In this document: positions 1 through 8,024 of the stretch, piece by piece
Layout of the letters: each line of letters opens with the position of its first letter
Numbering within the stretch: the first letter of the stretch is position 1
Source: Myxococcales bacterium
GTDB lineage: Bacteria > Myxococcota_A > Polyangia > Haliangiales > Haliangiaceae
Assembly (NCBI GenBank): GCA_011526095.1
Contig: WYBA01000016.1
Span: forward strand, 1 to 56,557
DNA length: 56,557 bases
Direction of reading: 5' to 3'
Notes under the pieces: generated by a model
Seen by the model: only the letters and a program-made list of their open reading frames with translations
Databases searched by the model: none
What the model was told of the DNA's origin: nothing
Made by a program: the position numbers and the translations under genes

Positions 1-64
1 CGTCGCGCACCGCGAGCGGCGCGCCGAGCGCGCGCGCCGCGAGCGTGGCCGCGCGCCGGATCAC
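1..64 (-). CDS. Possible partial CDS running off the left edge
   Basis: On the minus strand a GTG at 64 opens a frame with no stop to the window edge (begins VIRRAATLAARALGAPLAVRD). It starts 29 nt after the stop of the peptidase gene on the same strand, so it could be the next gene of the unit. Only 21 codons are visible, there is no recognisable motif and no clear ribosome binding site. It may be chance. Confidence 0.25.
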   Translation of the reverse strand, partial: MIRRAATLAARALGAPLAVRD

Positions 65-100
65 GAGGCGCTCACGAGGCGCTCACGAGGCGCTCACGAG
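61..100. repeat. 11-bp tandem repeat at the end of the M28 peptidase gene
   Basis: The unit TCACGAGGCGC occurs three times (61-71, 72-82, 83-93), followed by a partial copy TCACGAG (94-100). On the minus strand each copy carries TGA, and because 11 is not a multiple of 3 the copies place stops in every frame. The TGA at 96-94 is the stop used by the peptidase gene. Confidence 0.8.
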
Positions 101-1707
101 CCCGACGCGCCCGCGCCGGCGCCGGCGCCCCCGCCCGCGCCGGCGGGGTCGACGTCCGCCGCCGCGCCGACACGCCCCGGCAGGTCGGCCAGGACGTAGG
201 CGAGCACGGCGACCGCCGCGGTCACGTCGCGGAGGTGGACCGGGTCGACCTTGTCGAGCGTGTCGGCCTCGGTGTGGTGGTAGTCGAAGTACGTGCTCGT
301 ATCCATCGCGAAGCCGAGGGCGGGCACGCCCGCCTCCGCCAGCGGCGTGATGTCGGCGCCGCCGTGGCCGGCGCGCGCGCGGGTCGCGCCGAGCGGCGCG
401 AGCAGCGACAGCACGTCGGCCATGTCCGCGACGCGCGCCGCCTGGCGCGCGAGCTCGGCATCGGTCGGCTGGCGCGACCAGCCGGCGCCGGCGTCGACGT
501 CGACGCCGAGCGGCGCGAAGATGCCCATGTCGAGCTCGATCGCCGCGACGTGCTGGCCGAGCGCCTCGGTGTGGGCCGCGGCGTAGGCGGCGGCGCCGGA
601 CAGCCCGTGCTCCTCGTTGGTGTACAGCACGACGCGGATCGTCCGGCGCGGCTGGAGCCCGAGCTCGCGCAGCGCCGTCAGCGCCTGCATCACCGCGGCG
701 CAGCCGCCGCCGTCGTCGTGCGCGCCCTGCCCGACGTCCCACGAGTCGAGGTGGGCGGCGAGCACGACGACCTCGTCGGGCGCCTCGCGCCCGCGCAGCT
801 CGCCGATCACGTTGTGCGAGGTCGCGTCGGGCAGCCACTTGCCCGAGGTGACGAGCTCGACCTTGACCTCGTCGCCGGCGTCGATCAGCCGGCGGATCCG
901 CTCGGTGTCCTCGGTGCTGATCGCGACCGCCGGCACCTTCGGCAGCTTGTCGTCGTAGCCGAGCGAGCCGGTGTGCGCCGTGCGCAGCGAGCGCGCGGTG
1001 AGGCTGCGGATCATCACGCCGACCGCGCCGTGCTTCGCCGCGGCGGACGCGCCGCGCCAGCGATAGAGCGCGACCTTGCCGTAGCCGTGCTCGTCGACCG
1101 GGTTCCACGCCGGCATCTCGACGTCGTAGAGGACGATCTTGCCCTTCGCCTCGGCGGCGCGCGCCTCGAGGTCCTCGAAGCTGGTGACGACCATGACCGG
1201 CGCGGTGACGCCCTTCTTGCCGGTCGCGACCGTGCCGCCGAGCCCGAGCATCGCCAGCTCCTCGGTGAACGGCGCGACCATCCGCGCCCGCTCGGCGCCG
1301 CGCACCCAGTGCGGGACCTTGACCTCCTCGAGCCGCACGTCGTGGCCGTCGTCCTTCATCGCCTGCGCCGCCCACGCCACGGCGCGCTCGAGCGCCTTGG
1401 ACCCGGCGGGGCGCGCGCCGATCCGGTCGGCGAGGTGAGCGAGCTTCCGCCACGCGGCGTCGTAGCCGTCGGCGCGGGCGTGGGCGAGGATCTGCGCGGC
1501 GACGTCGCGGTAGCCGTCGGCGAGCGGCGTCGCCGGGGCCGGGCGCGGTGCCACGGCGGGCGGCGCGTCGGCGACGGGCGCGGGCTCGACCGAGACGGGC
1601 GTCGGGCTCAGCGCGGGCGCTGGCGCGGCAGGACGCGGCGCCGGACCGCAGCCGGCGACGACGGAGACGACGGCGGCGGCGAGGACGCGGCGAAGCCGGG
1701 CTGACAT
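94..1707 (-). CDS. Secreted lipoprotein M28 family metallopeptidase (carboxypeptidase Q-like)
   Basis: 537 aa. The N-terminus is a lipoprotein signal peptide ending in the lipobox VVAGC, so the enzyme should be anchored on the envelope. Residues about 150-270 resemble a PA-type insert. The catalytic core has HLDSWDVG, GAHDDGGG, NEEHG, ELDMG and a late DYHH. These supply the His/Asp/Glu ligands of a two-zinc aminopeptidase and look closest to the carboxypeptidase Q (plasma glutamate carboxypeptidase) branch of M28. The likely role is release of amino acids or dipeptides from extracytoplasmic peptides. The start at 1707 is supported by the signal peptide directly after it and by TACGAT six nt upstream. 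It overlaps the upstream membrane-protein gene by 100 bp in another frame. Confidence 0.9.
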   Translation of the reverse strand: MSARLRRVLAAAVVSVVAGCGPAPRPAAPAPALSPTPVSVEPAPVADAPPAVAPRPAPATPLADGYRDVAAQILAHARADGYDAAWRKLAHLADRIGARPAGSKALERAVAWAAQAMKDDGHDVRLEEVKVPHWVRGAERARMVAPFTEELAMLGLGGTVATGKKGVTAPVMVVTSFEDLEARAAEAKGKIVLYDVEMPAWNPVDEHGYGKVALYRWRGASAAAKHGAVGVMIRSLTARSLRTAHTGSLGYDDKLPKVPAVAISTEDTERIRRLIDAGDEVKVELVTSGKWLPDATSHNVIGELRGREAPDEVVVLAAHLDSWDVGQGAHDDGGGCAAVMQALTALRELGLQPRRTIRVVLYTNEEHGLSGAAAYAAAHTEALGQHVAAIELDMGIFAPLGVDVDAGAGWSRQPTDAELARQAARVADMADVLSLLAPLGATRARAGHGGADITPLAEAGVPALGFAMDTSTYFDYHHTEADTLDKVDPVHLRDVTAAVAVLAYVLADLPGRVGAAADVDPAGAGGGAGAGAGASGS

Positions 1708-3599
1708 GCGCGCATCGTAGCCGCGACCCAGCCCGGGTCAATCGCGCGCGCCCGCGCCGGACGCGCGCGCCCGGTGAACGCCTGGTCACCGCCGCGGCCC
1801 GGGCCGGGAGAAGGCCGCGCCGTCGCGGGATCGAGCACGCGCGGCGGCGGTTCGTCCGCGGACGGCGCCGCCGCGAGCGCGCGCCGCGCGACCGCGCCGA
1901 CGACGTCGAGCACCGCGAGCGTGCGATCGATCGCGCCGTCGTGGCGCAGCGCCAGATCCGACACCGGCACCGGGTGGTCCATCGGCGCGCCGACGCCCGG
2001 GTAGACGCGGTAGCGGACCGACGTGCCCGGCCAGCACGCGAGCCAGCCGTCGAGCACCGCGGCGCACCGCGCGCGCAGCGGCTCGTCGAGCGCGTCGCGC
2101 AGCGCCGCGCCGTCGCCGCGCGCGCGGAACCGCGCCGCGAACGCGAGATCGTCGACCTTGACCACCGGCCCGGCCGGCGCGGGCTCGGGGTGCGCGTCGC
2201 GCGCCGACTCCGGCAGCGCGTACAGCGTCCACACCGGCCGCGCCGACTCCGGCAGCTCGCGCCCGCACACCAGATCGATCGAGACGAGCGCGCCGGCGTA
2301 GCGCTGCAGCCGCAGCTTGGTCGGCACGCCGCCGAGGTCGGCGACGATGACCGTGGTCGCGGTGTCGTGCTCGCCGCGCACGGTCACGGCGTTGACCGAG
2401 CTCGCGTCGTCGCCCGCGCCGCGGCGCAGCGCCGTGACGAGCTGCGCGACCCAGCCCTGCCACACCGCGTCCTCGATCGGCGGCGTGCGCGGGCGGATCG
2501 CGCCGTGCTCCTCGTCGCGCAGCCGCGGCGCGGCGCCGGCGATCACGACCAGGCCGGCGACGCCGAGCAGGAAGTGGAGCGGCCACACGAACCCGTAGCC
2601 GCCGAGCACGACGAGGCCGAGCCCCATCCCGACCTGCCGCCGCGCCTCGGACTCGGCCAGCGTGCACGCGGTGAGCGTCCACGCCAGCGTCGACAGCGCG
2701 AGCAGGTACAGCGCCATGTCGTCGCTCGGCACGCCGGGCGAGAGGTCGATGCCGGTGCCGAGCCCGGCGAGCTTGAGCGCGGCGCCGTACTCGCGGCGCA
2801 CCAGCACCGCGGCGATGCCGCCGACGAGCAGCGCGACGCCGATCGGCGCGACGTTGAGCAGCGCGCGCACGACCGGGCGCGGCGAGAAGCAGTACGGCGT
2901 GAGCAGCGCGGCGACGACCAGCGCGTGCAGCCCCCACCGCTCCGCGCGATCGAGCAGCGGCCCGTCGAGCAGCTCGTCCTCGCTGACCAGCACCTGGGCG
3001 CTGAACACGGCGTGGTAGTGGACGAGCAGCGGGACGGCGAGGACCACCAGCCCGGCGGTCACGCCGAGGTCGTGGCGCCGCACGATCGCGCCGACGACGA
3101 CGCCGGTGATCGCGGCGGCCCACGCGGTCTGCAGCACGAAGCTCGTCGTCGGGCCGGGGTAGATGACGGCGTTGACGACCGCGGCGGCGGCGACGCCGGC
3201 GAGCAGCGTCGCCAGCACGATCGGACCGAGCGCCGCGGGCCCGCGCGGCCGCCGTCGCACCCGGGTGACCGCCTCGAGCACGAGCACCGCGACCGCGAGC
3301 GTGGTGCCGAAGTAGCGCAGGAACAGCCCGACGTTGTCGAGCACCTCGTAGTAGAGGGGGACCTCGGGCAGCGGGCCGTGGATCCGCGCCGGGTCGACGG
3401 GCCGCGGCGCGAGCACCGGGATCGCGAGGCGGGTCACCGACAGCTCGGCGACCGCCACCAGCAGCAGCAGGTGGACCGGGCTGAACCCGGCCAGCCAGCC
3501 GGGGACCCACCCCGCGGTTCGCGGGGCGCCCTGCGTCCGCGGGGGTTCGGCCCGGCGATCAGAGCCGGCGGCGCGGCCCTGTGGCGGCGACGATGTCAA
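1608..3599 (-). CDS. Polytopic membrane protein of unknown function
   Basis: 663 aa from a TTG start at 3599. I do not recognise the family. Residues about 40-350 contain roughly ten hydrophobic segments (for example VHLLLLVAVAELSVTRLAI, ALHALVVAALLTPYCF, LGLVVLGGYGFVWPLHFLLG). A soluble domain with alternating hydrophobic strands follows at about 370-620. The last ~60 residues are Pro/Arg-rich and of low complexity, and the final 33 codons overlap the start of the M28 gene. The start is uncertain: no ATG or GTG suits the N-terminus. The TTG is preceded 8 nt upstream by TACGTT, itself 17 nt after TTGACG, a good promoter for a nearly leaderless message. Confidence 0.7.
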   Translation of the reverse strand: MTSSPPQGRAAGSDRRAEPPRTQGAPRTAGWVPGWLAGFSPVHLLLLVAVAELSVTRLAIPVLAPRPVDPARIHGPLPEVPLYYEVLDNVGLFLRYFGTTLAVAVLVLEAVTRVRRRPRGPAALGPIVLATLLAGVAAAAVVNAVIYPGPTTSFVLQTAWAAAITGVVVGAIVRRHDLGVTAGLVVLAVPLLVHYHAVFSAQVLVSEDELLDGPLLDRAERWGLHALVVAALLTPYCFSPRPVVRALLNVAPIGVALLVGGIAAVLVRREYGAALKLAGLGTGIDLSPGVPSDDMALYLLALSTLAWTLTACTLAESEARRQVGMGLGLVVLGGYGFVWPLHFLLGVAGLVVIAGAAPRLRDEEHGAIRPRTPPIEDAVWQGWVAQLVTALRRGAGDDASSVNAVTVRGEHDTATTVIVADLGGVPTKLRLQRYAGALVSIDLVCGRELPESARPVWTLYALPESARDAHPEPAPAGPVVKVDDLAFAARFRARGDGAALRDALDEPLRARCAAVLDGWLACWPGTSVRYRVYPGVGAPMDHPVPVSDLALRHDGAIDRTLAVLDVVGAVARRALAAAPSADEPPPRVLDPATARPSPGPGRGGDQAFTGRARPARARAIDPGWVAATMRACQPGFAASSPPPSSPSSPAAVRRRVLPRQRPR
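1714..1719 (-). promoter_or_regulatory. Putative -10 hexamer TACGAT, leaderless start of the M28 gene
   Basis: On the minus strand TACGAT is followed by 6 nt and then the ATG at 1707. The transcription start would fall on or next to the start codon. The site lies inside the upstream gene, so the peptidase may be transcribed separately. Confidence 0.5.
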
Positions 3600-3607
3600 C
3601 GTCGAGA

Positions 3608-3636
3608 AACGTAGCGGGTACGATGAGTTACGTCAA
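3608..3636 (-). promoter_or_regulatory. Promoter TTGACG-N17-TACGTT for the 663-aa membrane protein
   Basis: On the minus strand the -35 is TTGACG (3636-3631), the spacer is 17 bp and the -10 is TACGTT (3613-3608). The TTG start lies 8 nt further on, so the transcript would be nearly leaderless. It is the best-matching two-part sigma70-type promoter I found in the window. Confidence 0.6.
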
Positions 3637-3676
3637 GCGACGGCGATTTACTGGAAAGTAGTCACCCGTGGGCGCT

Positions 3677-3682
3677 TATCCT
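3677..3682 (+). promoter_or_regulatory. Putative -10 hexamer TATCCT, leaderless start of the amidase gene
   Basis: TATCCT is followed by 6 nt and the ATG at 3689. The surrounding 3600-3690 interval is visibly richer in A/T than its neighbours and separates divergent genes. No convincing -35 was found at 16-18 bp. Confidence 0.5.
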
Positions 3683-3688
3683 ACATGT

Positions 3689-4465
3689 ATGAAGTGGCTC
3701 GTCAGCGTCGCGTTTGCCGGGGTCGTGGCGGCGCTGTGGCCCGCGCAGGCGCCCGAGGCCGCGCGCGCGCCGGCGGCGGCGATCGCGCCGCGCGACCGGC
3801 CGCTGGTCGTGATCGACCCCGGCCACGGCGGGTCGAACGCCGGCGCGACCGGCGCCGCGCCGGGCGTTCACGAGAAGCAGCTCACGCTCGCACTCGCCAC
3901 CCAGCTCGCCGCCGAGCTCGAGCGCCGCGGGATCGAGGTCCGGCTGACCCGCACCGGCGACCGCACGATGACGCTGCGCCAGCGCGTCGCCGTCGCCAAC
4001 GACGCCGCGGCCGACCTGTTCGTCAGCGTCCACGCCAACGCGTCGGCGGCGCGCACGCAGCGCGGGTTCGAGACGTTCGTGCTGACGCCCGCGGGCGTCG
4101 ACGTCGACGGGCGGGCGCTGCGCAGCGACACCGGCACGCCGCGCCCCGGCGTCGCCGACGACGTGGCGCGCGTGCTCGACGACGTCGAGCGCGGCGCGAT
4201 CCAGTGGGAGGCGGCGGAGCTGGCGGCCGCCGTCCAGACCGAGCTGCGCGCGGTGCGCGGCGCCGACGGCGATCGCGGCGTGCGCCAGGACGCGCACCAC
4301 GTGCTGATCGGCGCGACGATGCCCGCGGTGCTCGTCGAGGTCGGGTTCATCGACCACCCGATCGAGGGCCGCGAGCTGCTCGAGCCGTCGACCCAGGCGG
4401 CGCTCGTCCAGGCGATGGCCGACGGGATCGCCTCGCAGGTGGGCGAGCTCACCGCGCCGCGATGA
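3689..4465 (+). CDS. N-acetylmuramoyl-L-alanine amidase (Amidase_3)
   Basis: 258 aa. It begins with a hydrophobic signal or anchor segment ([18 protein letters not shown]), so it acts in the periplasm on peptidoglycan, cutting between MurNAc and L-Ala. Core motifs of the zinc amidase fold are present: VVIDPGHGG (first Zn His), EKQLTLAL (Zn Glu), FVSVHANAS (second Zn His) and [10 protein letters not shown] (catalytic Glu). There is no SPOR, AMIN or LysM domain, so it is a minimal AmiC-type enzyme. A GTG at 3668 is in frame, but the ATG at 3689 gives a better signal peptide and sits 6 nt after TATCCT. The 3' end overlaps the convergent TPR gene by 17 bp. Confidence 0.93.
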   Translation: MKWLVSVAFAGVVAALWPAQAPEAARAPAAAIAPRDRPLVVIDPGHGGSNAGATGAAPGVHEKQLTLALATQLAAELERRGIEVRLTRTGDRTMTLRQRVAVANDAAADLFVSVHANASAARTQRGFETFVLTPAGVDVDGRALRSDTGTPRPGVADDVARVLDDVERGAIQWEAAELAAAVQTELRAVRGADGDRGVRQDAHHVLIGATMPAVLVEVGFIDHPIEGRELLEPSTQAALVQAMADGIASQVGELTAPR

Positions 4466-5102
4466 ACCGCGCGATCGTCGCGGCGCGCGCGCCGTCGGGG
4501 TACAGCTCGACGTAGCGGCCGGCGCGCAGCCGGGCGCGCTCGACCTCGCCCGCCGCCGACCACGCCTCGATCTCGCGCGCGAGCGCGTCCTCGGCGAGCG
4601 GGCCGTCGGGCGCGAGCGCGCGGGCGGCGGCGAACGTCCGCGCCGCCGCCGCCGCCGCGCCCTGCGCGAGCAGCGCGCGCCCGAGCGTGAACGCCGCGGC
4701 GGGCGCGCGCGGATCGTCGGCGTGGGCGTCGACGACGCGGTGGAGCAGCGGCAGCGCGTCGCGCGGGCGGCCGCCGAGGCGGAGCGCGTCGGCGGCGAGG
4801 ATCAGGTCGTCGGCGCGGTCGGCCACCGTGTCCAGCCCGGCAGCGTCGAGCGCGACGACCGCGTCGAGCCAGCGGCCGGCGCGCGCCTCGGCCCGCCAGC
4901 CGGTCGGATCGGGCGGGTCGACCTCGATCTCGACCTCGGGCGCCGGACGGTCACCGGCCTCGGCCGGCGGGACCGCGCCGGACGACGGCCAGACCGCGCC
5001 GGCGATCGCCGCGACCACGACCACGGCCAGCACCCCGCCCGCCCGGCGCGCCCAGGTGCGAGCGCGAGGGGTGGGGAGCAGCCGGGCGATGGTCGGCGCC
5101 AT
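4449..5102 (-). CDS. Single-pass membrane TPR-like protein
   Basis: 217 aa. A transmembrane segment lies at about residues 20-40 ([20 protein letters not shown]), then an acidic/Pro-rich linker and an extracytoplasmic Ala-rich helical domain of two or three TPR-like units ([33 protein letters not shown]). It ends with a helix pair containing [14 protein letters not shown]. The ATG at 5102 follows a clear ribosome binding site, GAGGA. Similar proteins in Myxococcota often sit beside ECF sigma or FecR-type systems, but none is present here. The specific function is unknown. It is divergent from rph and converges on the amidase. Confidence 0.7.
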   Translation of the reverse strand: MAPTIARLLPTPRARTWARRAGGVLAVVVVAAIAGAVWPSSGAVPPAEAGDRPAPEVEIEVDPPDPTGWRAEARAGRWLDAVVALDAAGLDTVADRADDLILAADALRLGGRPRDALPLLHRVVDAHADDPRAPAAAFTLGRALLAQGAAAAAARTFAAARALAPDGPLAEDALAREIEAWSAAGEVERARLRAGRYVELYPDGARAATIARFIAAR

Positions 5103-5218
5103 GGGAAGTCCTCGGATGCACGTGGCGTGCGAGGCGCCGCGCGAGCAGTCACGCATAGTTACGACGACCACGGCGTGGGCCGCGGACGCCACCGCGGGGG
5201 CCCGCTCCCCACTTCTGA

Positions 5219-5224
5219 TAAGGT
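5219..5224 (+). promoter_or_regulatory. Putative -10 hexamer TAAGGT upstream of rph
   Basis: TAAGGT lies 9 nt before the rph ATG at 5234 in the short divergent region. A message starting about 7 nt downstream of it would have a leader of only 2-3 nt. Confidence 0.4.
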
Positions 5225-5233
5225 CCCGCGCCG

Positions 5234-5938
5234 ATGCGCCCCGACGGCCGACGCCCCGACGAGATCCGCCCCATCGAGATCATCACCGGCTTCCAGAAGC
5301 ACGCCGAAGGCTCCGCCCTGATCAAGCAGGGCGACACCTGGGTGCTGTGCGCGGTGTCGGTCGAGAACAACGTGCCGCCGTTCCTGGTCGGCAAGGGCCA
5401 GGGCTGGCTGACCGCCGAGTACGCGATGCTGCCGCGCGCGACCCACACGCGCAGCAAGCGCGACCCCGGCGGCCGCGGCAAGGAGATCCAGCGGCTGATC
5501 GGCCGGTCGCTGCGCGCCGCGGTCGACCTGCGCGCGCTCGGCGAGCGCACGCTGTCGGTCGACTGCGACGTGCTGCAGGCCGACGGCGGCACCCGCACCG
5601 CGTCGATCACCGGCGCGTGGGTGGCGCTCGCGCTCGCGGTGCAGCGGCTCGTCGCCGACGGCGCGCTCGCCTCGGCCGACGCGGTGCTGCGCCCGCCGGT
5701 CGCGGCGATCTCGGTCGGCGTGATCGACGGCGAGATCCGCGTCGACCTGCCCTACGCCGAGGACTCGCGCGCCGACGTCGACCTCAACGTCGTGATGACC
5801 GCCGACGGCAAGCTGATCGAGGTCCAGGGGACCGCCGAGGGCGAGCCGTTCGCGCGCTCCGACCTCGACAACATGCTCGACGCCGCCGCGGGCGGGATCC
5901 GCCAGCTCAACGCCGCGCAGCTGAGGGCGGTGTCGTGA
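5234..5938 (+). CDS. rph: Ribonuclease PH
   Basis: 234 aa, the usual length for this phosphorolytic 3'-5' exoribonuclease that trims tRNA 3' ends. The N-terminal signature [14 protein letters not shown] is followed by TRHT-like [25 protein letters not shown], the [21 protein letters not shown] block and DLPYAEDS. These are the RNase PH fold and its phosphate and catalytic residues. The stop overlaps the rdgB GTG start by four nt (GTGA), so the pair is translationally coupled. This rph-rdgB order is common in proteobacteria. Two tRNA genes without encoded CCA follow downstream. Confidence 0.97.
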   Translation: MRPDGRRPDEIRPIEIITGFQKHAEGSALIKQGDTWVLCAVSVENNVPPFLVGKGQGWLTAEYAMLPRATHTRSKRDPGGRGKEIQRLIGRSLRAAVDLRALGERTLSVDCDVLQADGGTRTASITGAWVALALAVQRLVADGALASADAVLRPPVAAISVGVIDGEIRVDLPYAEDSRADVDLNVVMTADGKLIEVQGTAEGEPFARSDLDNMLDAAAGGIRQLNAAQLRAVS

Positions 5939-6576
5939 CCGCGCTGGTGTTCGCGACCCGCAACCGCGGCAAGCTGGTCGAGCTGCGCGAGCTGCTCGCC
6001 GGCGCCGACGTCGAGGTGCTGTCGATCGACGAGGCGCAGGCGCGGCTCGGCGTGACGATCGCCGAGGTCGACGAGGACGCCGACACGTTCGCCGGCAACG
6101 CCGCAAAGAAGGCGCGCGAGGTGTCGGCGGCGACGGGGCTGCCCGCGCTCGCGGACGACAGCGGGCTCGAGGTCGACGCGCTCGGCGGCGCGCCCGGCGT
6201 GTGGAGCGCGCGCTACGCCGGGGTCGGCGCCGGCGACGCCGCCAACAACGACAAGCTGCTCGAGGCGCTCGCCGAGGTGCCCGAGGACCGCCGCACCGCG
6301 CGGTTCCGCTGCGCGCTCGCGCTCGCCGACGTCCGCGGCCCGCTCGGCGACGAGGTGATCACGGCCGACGGCACCTGCGAGGGCGTGATCCTGCTCGCGC
6401 CGCGCGGCACCGGCGGGTTCGGCTACGACCCGCTGTTCCTGTCGCCCGAGCTCGGCATGACGTTCGCCGAGGCCGGCGTCGGCCCCAAGGGGCACCTGTC
6501 GCACCGGGCCCGCGCGATGCGCGCGATCGCGCCGCGGCTGCAGAGCTACCTTGCGGCGCGGCGAGGTTCCAGGTAA
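5935..6576 (+). CDS. rdgB: Non-canonical purine NTP pyrophosphatase, RdgB/HAM1 family
   Basis: 213 aa. It hydrolyses dITP, dXTP and ITP to the monophosphates, keeping deaminated purines out of DNA and RNA. Signature segments are [17 protein letters not shown] (nucleotide binding), [20 protein letters not shown] (metal Asp and base pocket), [11 protein letters not shown], and a C-terminal [10 protein letters not shown]. The GTG start at 5935 overlaps the rph stop. A 5-bp stem with a 4-nt loop (6586-6599) lies between its TAA and the tRNA-Pro gene and may end the message. Confidence 0.96.
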   Translation: MTALVFATRNRGKLVELRELLAGADVEVLSIDEAQARLGVTIAEVDEDADTFAGNAAKKAREVSAATGLPALADDSGLEVDALGGAPGVWSARYAGVGAGDAANNDKLLEALAEVPEDRRTARFRCALALADVRGPLGDEVITADGTCEGVILLAPRGTGGFGYDPLFLSPELGMTFAEAGVGPKGHLSHRARAMRAIAPRLQSYLAARRGSR

Positions 6577-6600
6577 CTAGCTGGTGCTCGCGCACGAGCG

Positions 6601-6676
<76 letters not shown>

Positions 6677-6686
6677 CGACAGACCG

Positions 6687-6760
6687 GCGCCCATAGCTCA
6701 GCTGGATAGAGCATCGGCCTTCTAAGCCGAGGGTCGGAGGTTCGAGTCCTCCTGGGCGCG
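6687..6760 (+). tRNA. tRNA-Arg(UCU)
   Basis: Acceptor stem 6687-6693 with 6753-6759, D arm TAGCTCAGCTGGATAGAG, anticodon stem TCGGC/GCCGA with loop CTTCTAA and anticodon TCT at 6721-6723, T arm GGAGGTTCGAGTCCTCC, discriminator G6760. CCA is not encoded. Only 12 nt separate it from tRNA-Pro, so the two are probably co-transcribed. Confidence 0.97.
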
Positions 6761-6840
6761 CGCCTGGAGCGCGCCTGGGGCGCGCGCCTGGAGCGCGCCT
6801 GGGGCGCGCGCCCCGAGCGCGCCTGGGGCGCGCGCCCCGC
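6761..6840. repeat. GC-only 24-bp tandem repeat with palindromes after tRNA-Arg
   Basis: About 3.3 copies of a 24-bp unit built from GCGCCTGGAGC plus GCGCCTGGGGC, the last copies mutated toward GCGCCCCGAGC. The self-complementary string GGGGCGCGCGCCCC occurs twice. It fills the gap between the tRNAs and the convergent gspC stop. It could form strong hairpins and act as a bidirectional terminator, but has no U tract. Confidence 0.75.
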
Positions 6841-6845
6841 CGTCG

Positions 6846-7841
6846 TCACCTCAGCCGGTAGTCGAGCGTGACCGGCTGGCCGCCGCGGGCGACGCGGAGC
6901 TGCACCGCCGAGGCGCGATCGAGCTGGGCGTAGAGGCCGAGCAGCGCGTCCGGCGAGTCGAGCGCGGCGCCATCGACCGCCTCGATCACGTCGCCGACGC
7001 GCAGCCCCAGCGCGGTCGCGAGCGAGTCCTTGCGCGCCATCTGGACGCGGACGCCGGCGAGCTTGCCGTCCCTGGTCGCGGGCGCCAGGCGCGCGCCCTG
7101 CCCCGCGCCGCGCCCTTGCGACGCGACCAGCTCGCGGATCAGCGCGCGCTCGACCTCGAACGTGCGCTCGTCGAGCGCGCGGACGCGGCCCGCCCATGGC
7201 GCCGGCGGCTCGGCCCGGCCGGTGGGCGTGGTGCGCTGGGGCGGCGGCGCCTCGACCTCCGGCGAGGCGGCCGACGCGAGCTCGACCCGCTCGATCGCGC
7301 CGGTCTGCTCGTTCTTCACCAGCACGTACGTGCCCGCGACCTTCTCGAGCGGGCCGGCGCCGGGCACGCGCTGCCCGACGCGGAACGCGCCCTCGCCGCC
7401 CGAGGCGGTGTTGCGCAGCGTCGCGGTCGAGCGCGCCGGGGCGGCGTCGAGGCTGGTCGCGACCAGGACGATCGGCAGGCGCGTCGCCGCGACCTCGCCG
7501 GGAGAGAGAGGCGGATCGCCGGCGCCCGGCGGCGGGCAGTCGGCGCAGAACACGTTGCGATCGACGAACGCGCCCGGCGCGGCGCGCACACCACGCGCCT
7601 CGGGGACCGGAGGAGCCTGCGGAGAGACGCTGGCCCTGGGGAGGGGGAGGCCCAGGGTCAGCTCACCGAGCTGCGCGTCGATCACATGTCCTGCGGCGCG
7701 GCCGACGAAGGCCACGCACACCGCGACGCCGAGGGCGCCGGCGATCCTCCCGGAGCTCCAGCCGAAGATCCGGTCGGAGATCCGGGCATGCCGCACGACG
7801 CGACCCAGCGAGGGGAAGCGCCAGGTCGTCGTCGTGGGCAT
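6846..7841 (-). CDS. gspC: Type II secretion GspC-like inner-membrane protein with PDZ domain
   Basis: 331 aa. A short cytoplasmic N-terminus and one transmembrane helix (about 27-48, IAGALGVAVCVAFVGRAAG) precede a periplasmic HR-like domain (RLPIVLVATSLDAAPARSTATL, FRVGQRVPGAGPLEKVAGTYVLV). A C-terminal PDZ follows (GLRVGDVIEAVDGAALDSPDALLGLYAQL). In type II secretion, GspC links the inner-membrane platform to the GspD secretin. No other gsp gene is visible; the rest could lie elsewhere. The ATG at 7841 follows GGGGAC and is preferred to the one at 7871. It is divergent from a kinase gene. Confidence 0.85.
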   Translation of the reverse strand: MPTTTTWRFPSLGRVVRHARISDRIFGWSSGRIAGALGVAVCVAFVGRAAGHVIDAQLGELTLGLPLPRASVSPQAPPVPEARGVRAAPGAFVDRNVFCADCPPPGAGDPPLSPGEVAATRLPIVLVATSLDAAPARSTATLRNTASGGEGAFRVGQRVPGAGPLEKVAGTYVLVKNEQTGAIERVELASAASPEVEAPPPQRTTPTGRAEPPAPWAGRVRALDERTFEVERALIRELVASQGRGAGQGARLAPATRDGKLAGVRVQMARKDSLATALGLRVGDVIEAVDGAALDSPDALLGLYAQLDRASAVQLRVARGGQPVTLDYRLR

Positions 7842-8009
7842 GTCCCCGACGTAGTTCAACCCCCGTGCCACGCGCCGCGCGCCGTCGCGACGCGCGGTTA
7901 GGCGTGGCCGCGACGTGCGCGCCGTCGCTCCCGCGCCACCGCGGCAGCGCGCGCGCCGCGCCGGCTGTCAGAGTGGCAACCGGACCGATCGCGCGCCGGC
8001 GATCGGCGC

Positions 8010-8015
8010 TACATT
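8010..8015 (+). promoter_or_regulatory. Putative -10 hexamer TACATT upstream of the kinase-DUF4388 gene
   Basis: TACATT ends 9 nt before the GTG at 8025, implying a leader of only 2-3 nt. There is no Shine-Dalgarno sequence in between. Confidence 0.4.
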
Positions 8016-8024
8016 CACGACGCT

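Noticed and set aside
1548..3614. Long plus-strand open frame (688 codons) opposite the membrane protein and M28 genes
   Set aside because: The translation is Arg/Ala/Gly/Asp-rich with no hydrophobic pattern or motif. It is the antisense shadow expected at this GC content.
5103..5233. Riboswitch or structured leader before rph
   Set aside because: No known riboswitch core could be recognised. A -10-like hexamer next to the start implies almost no leader.
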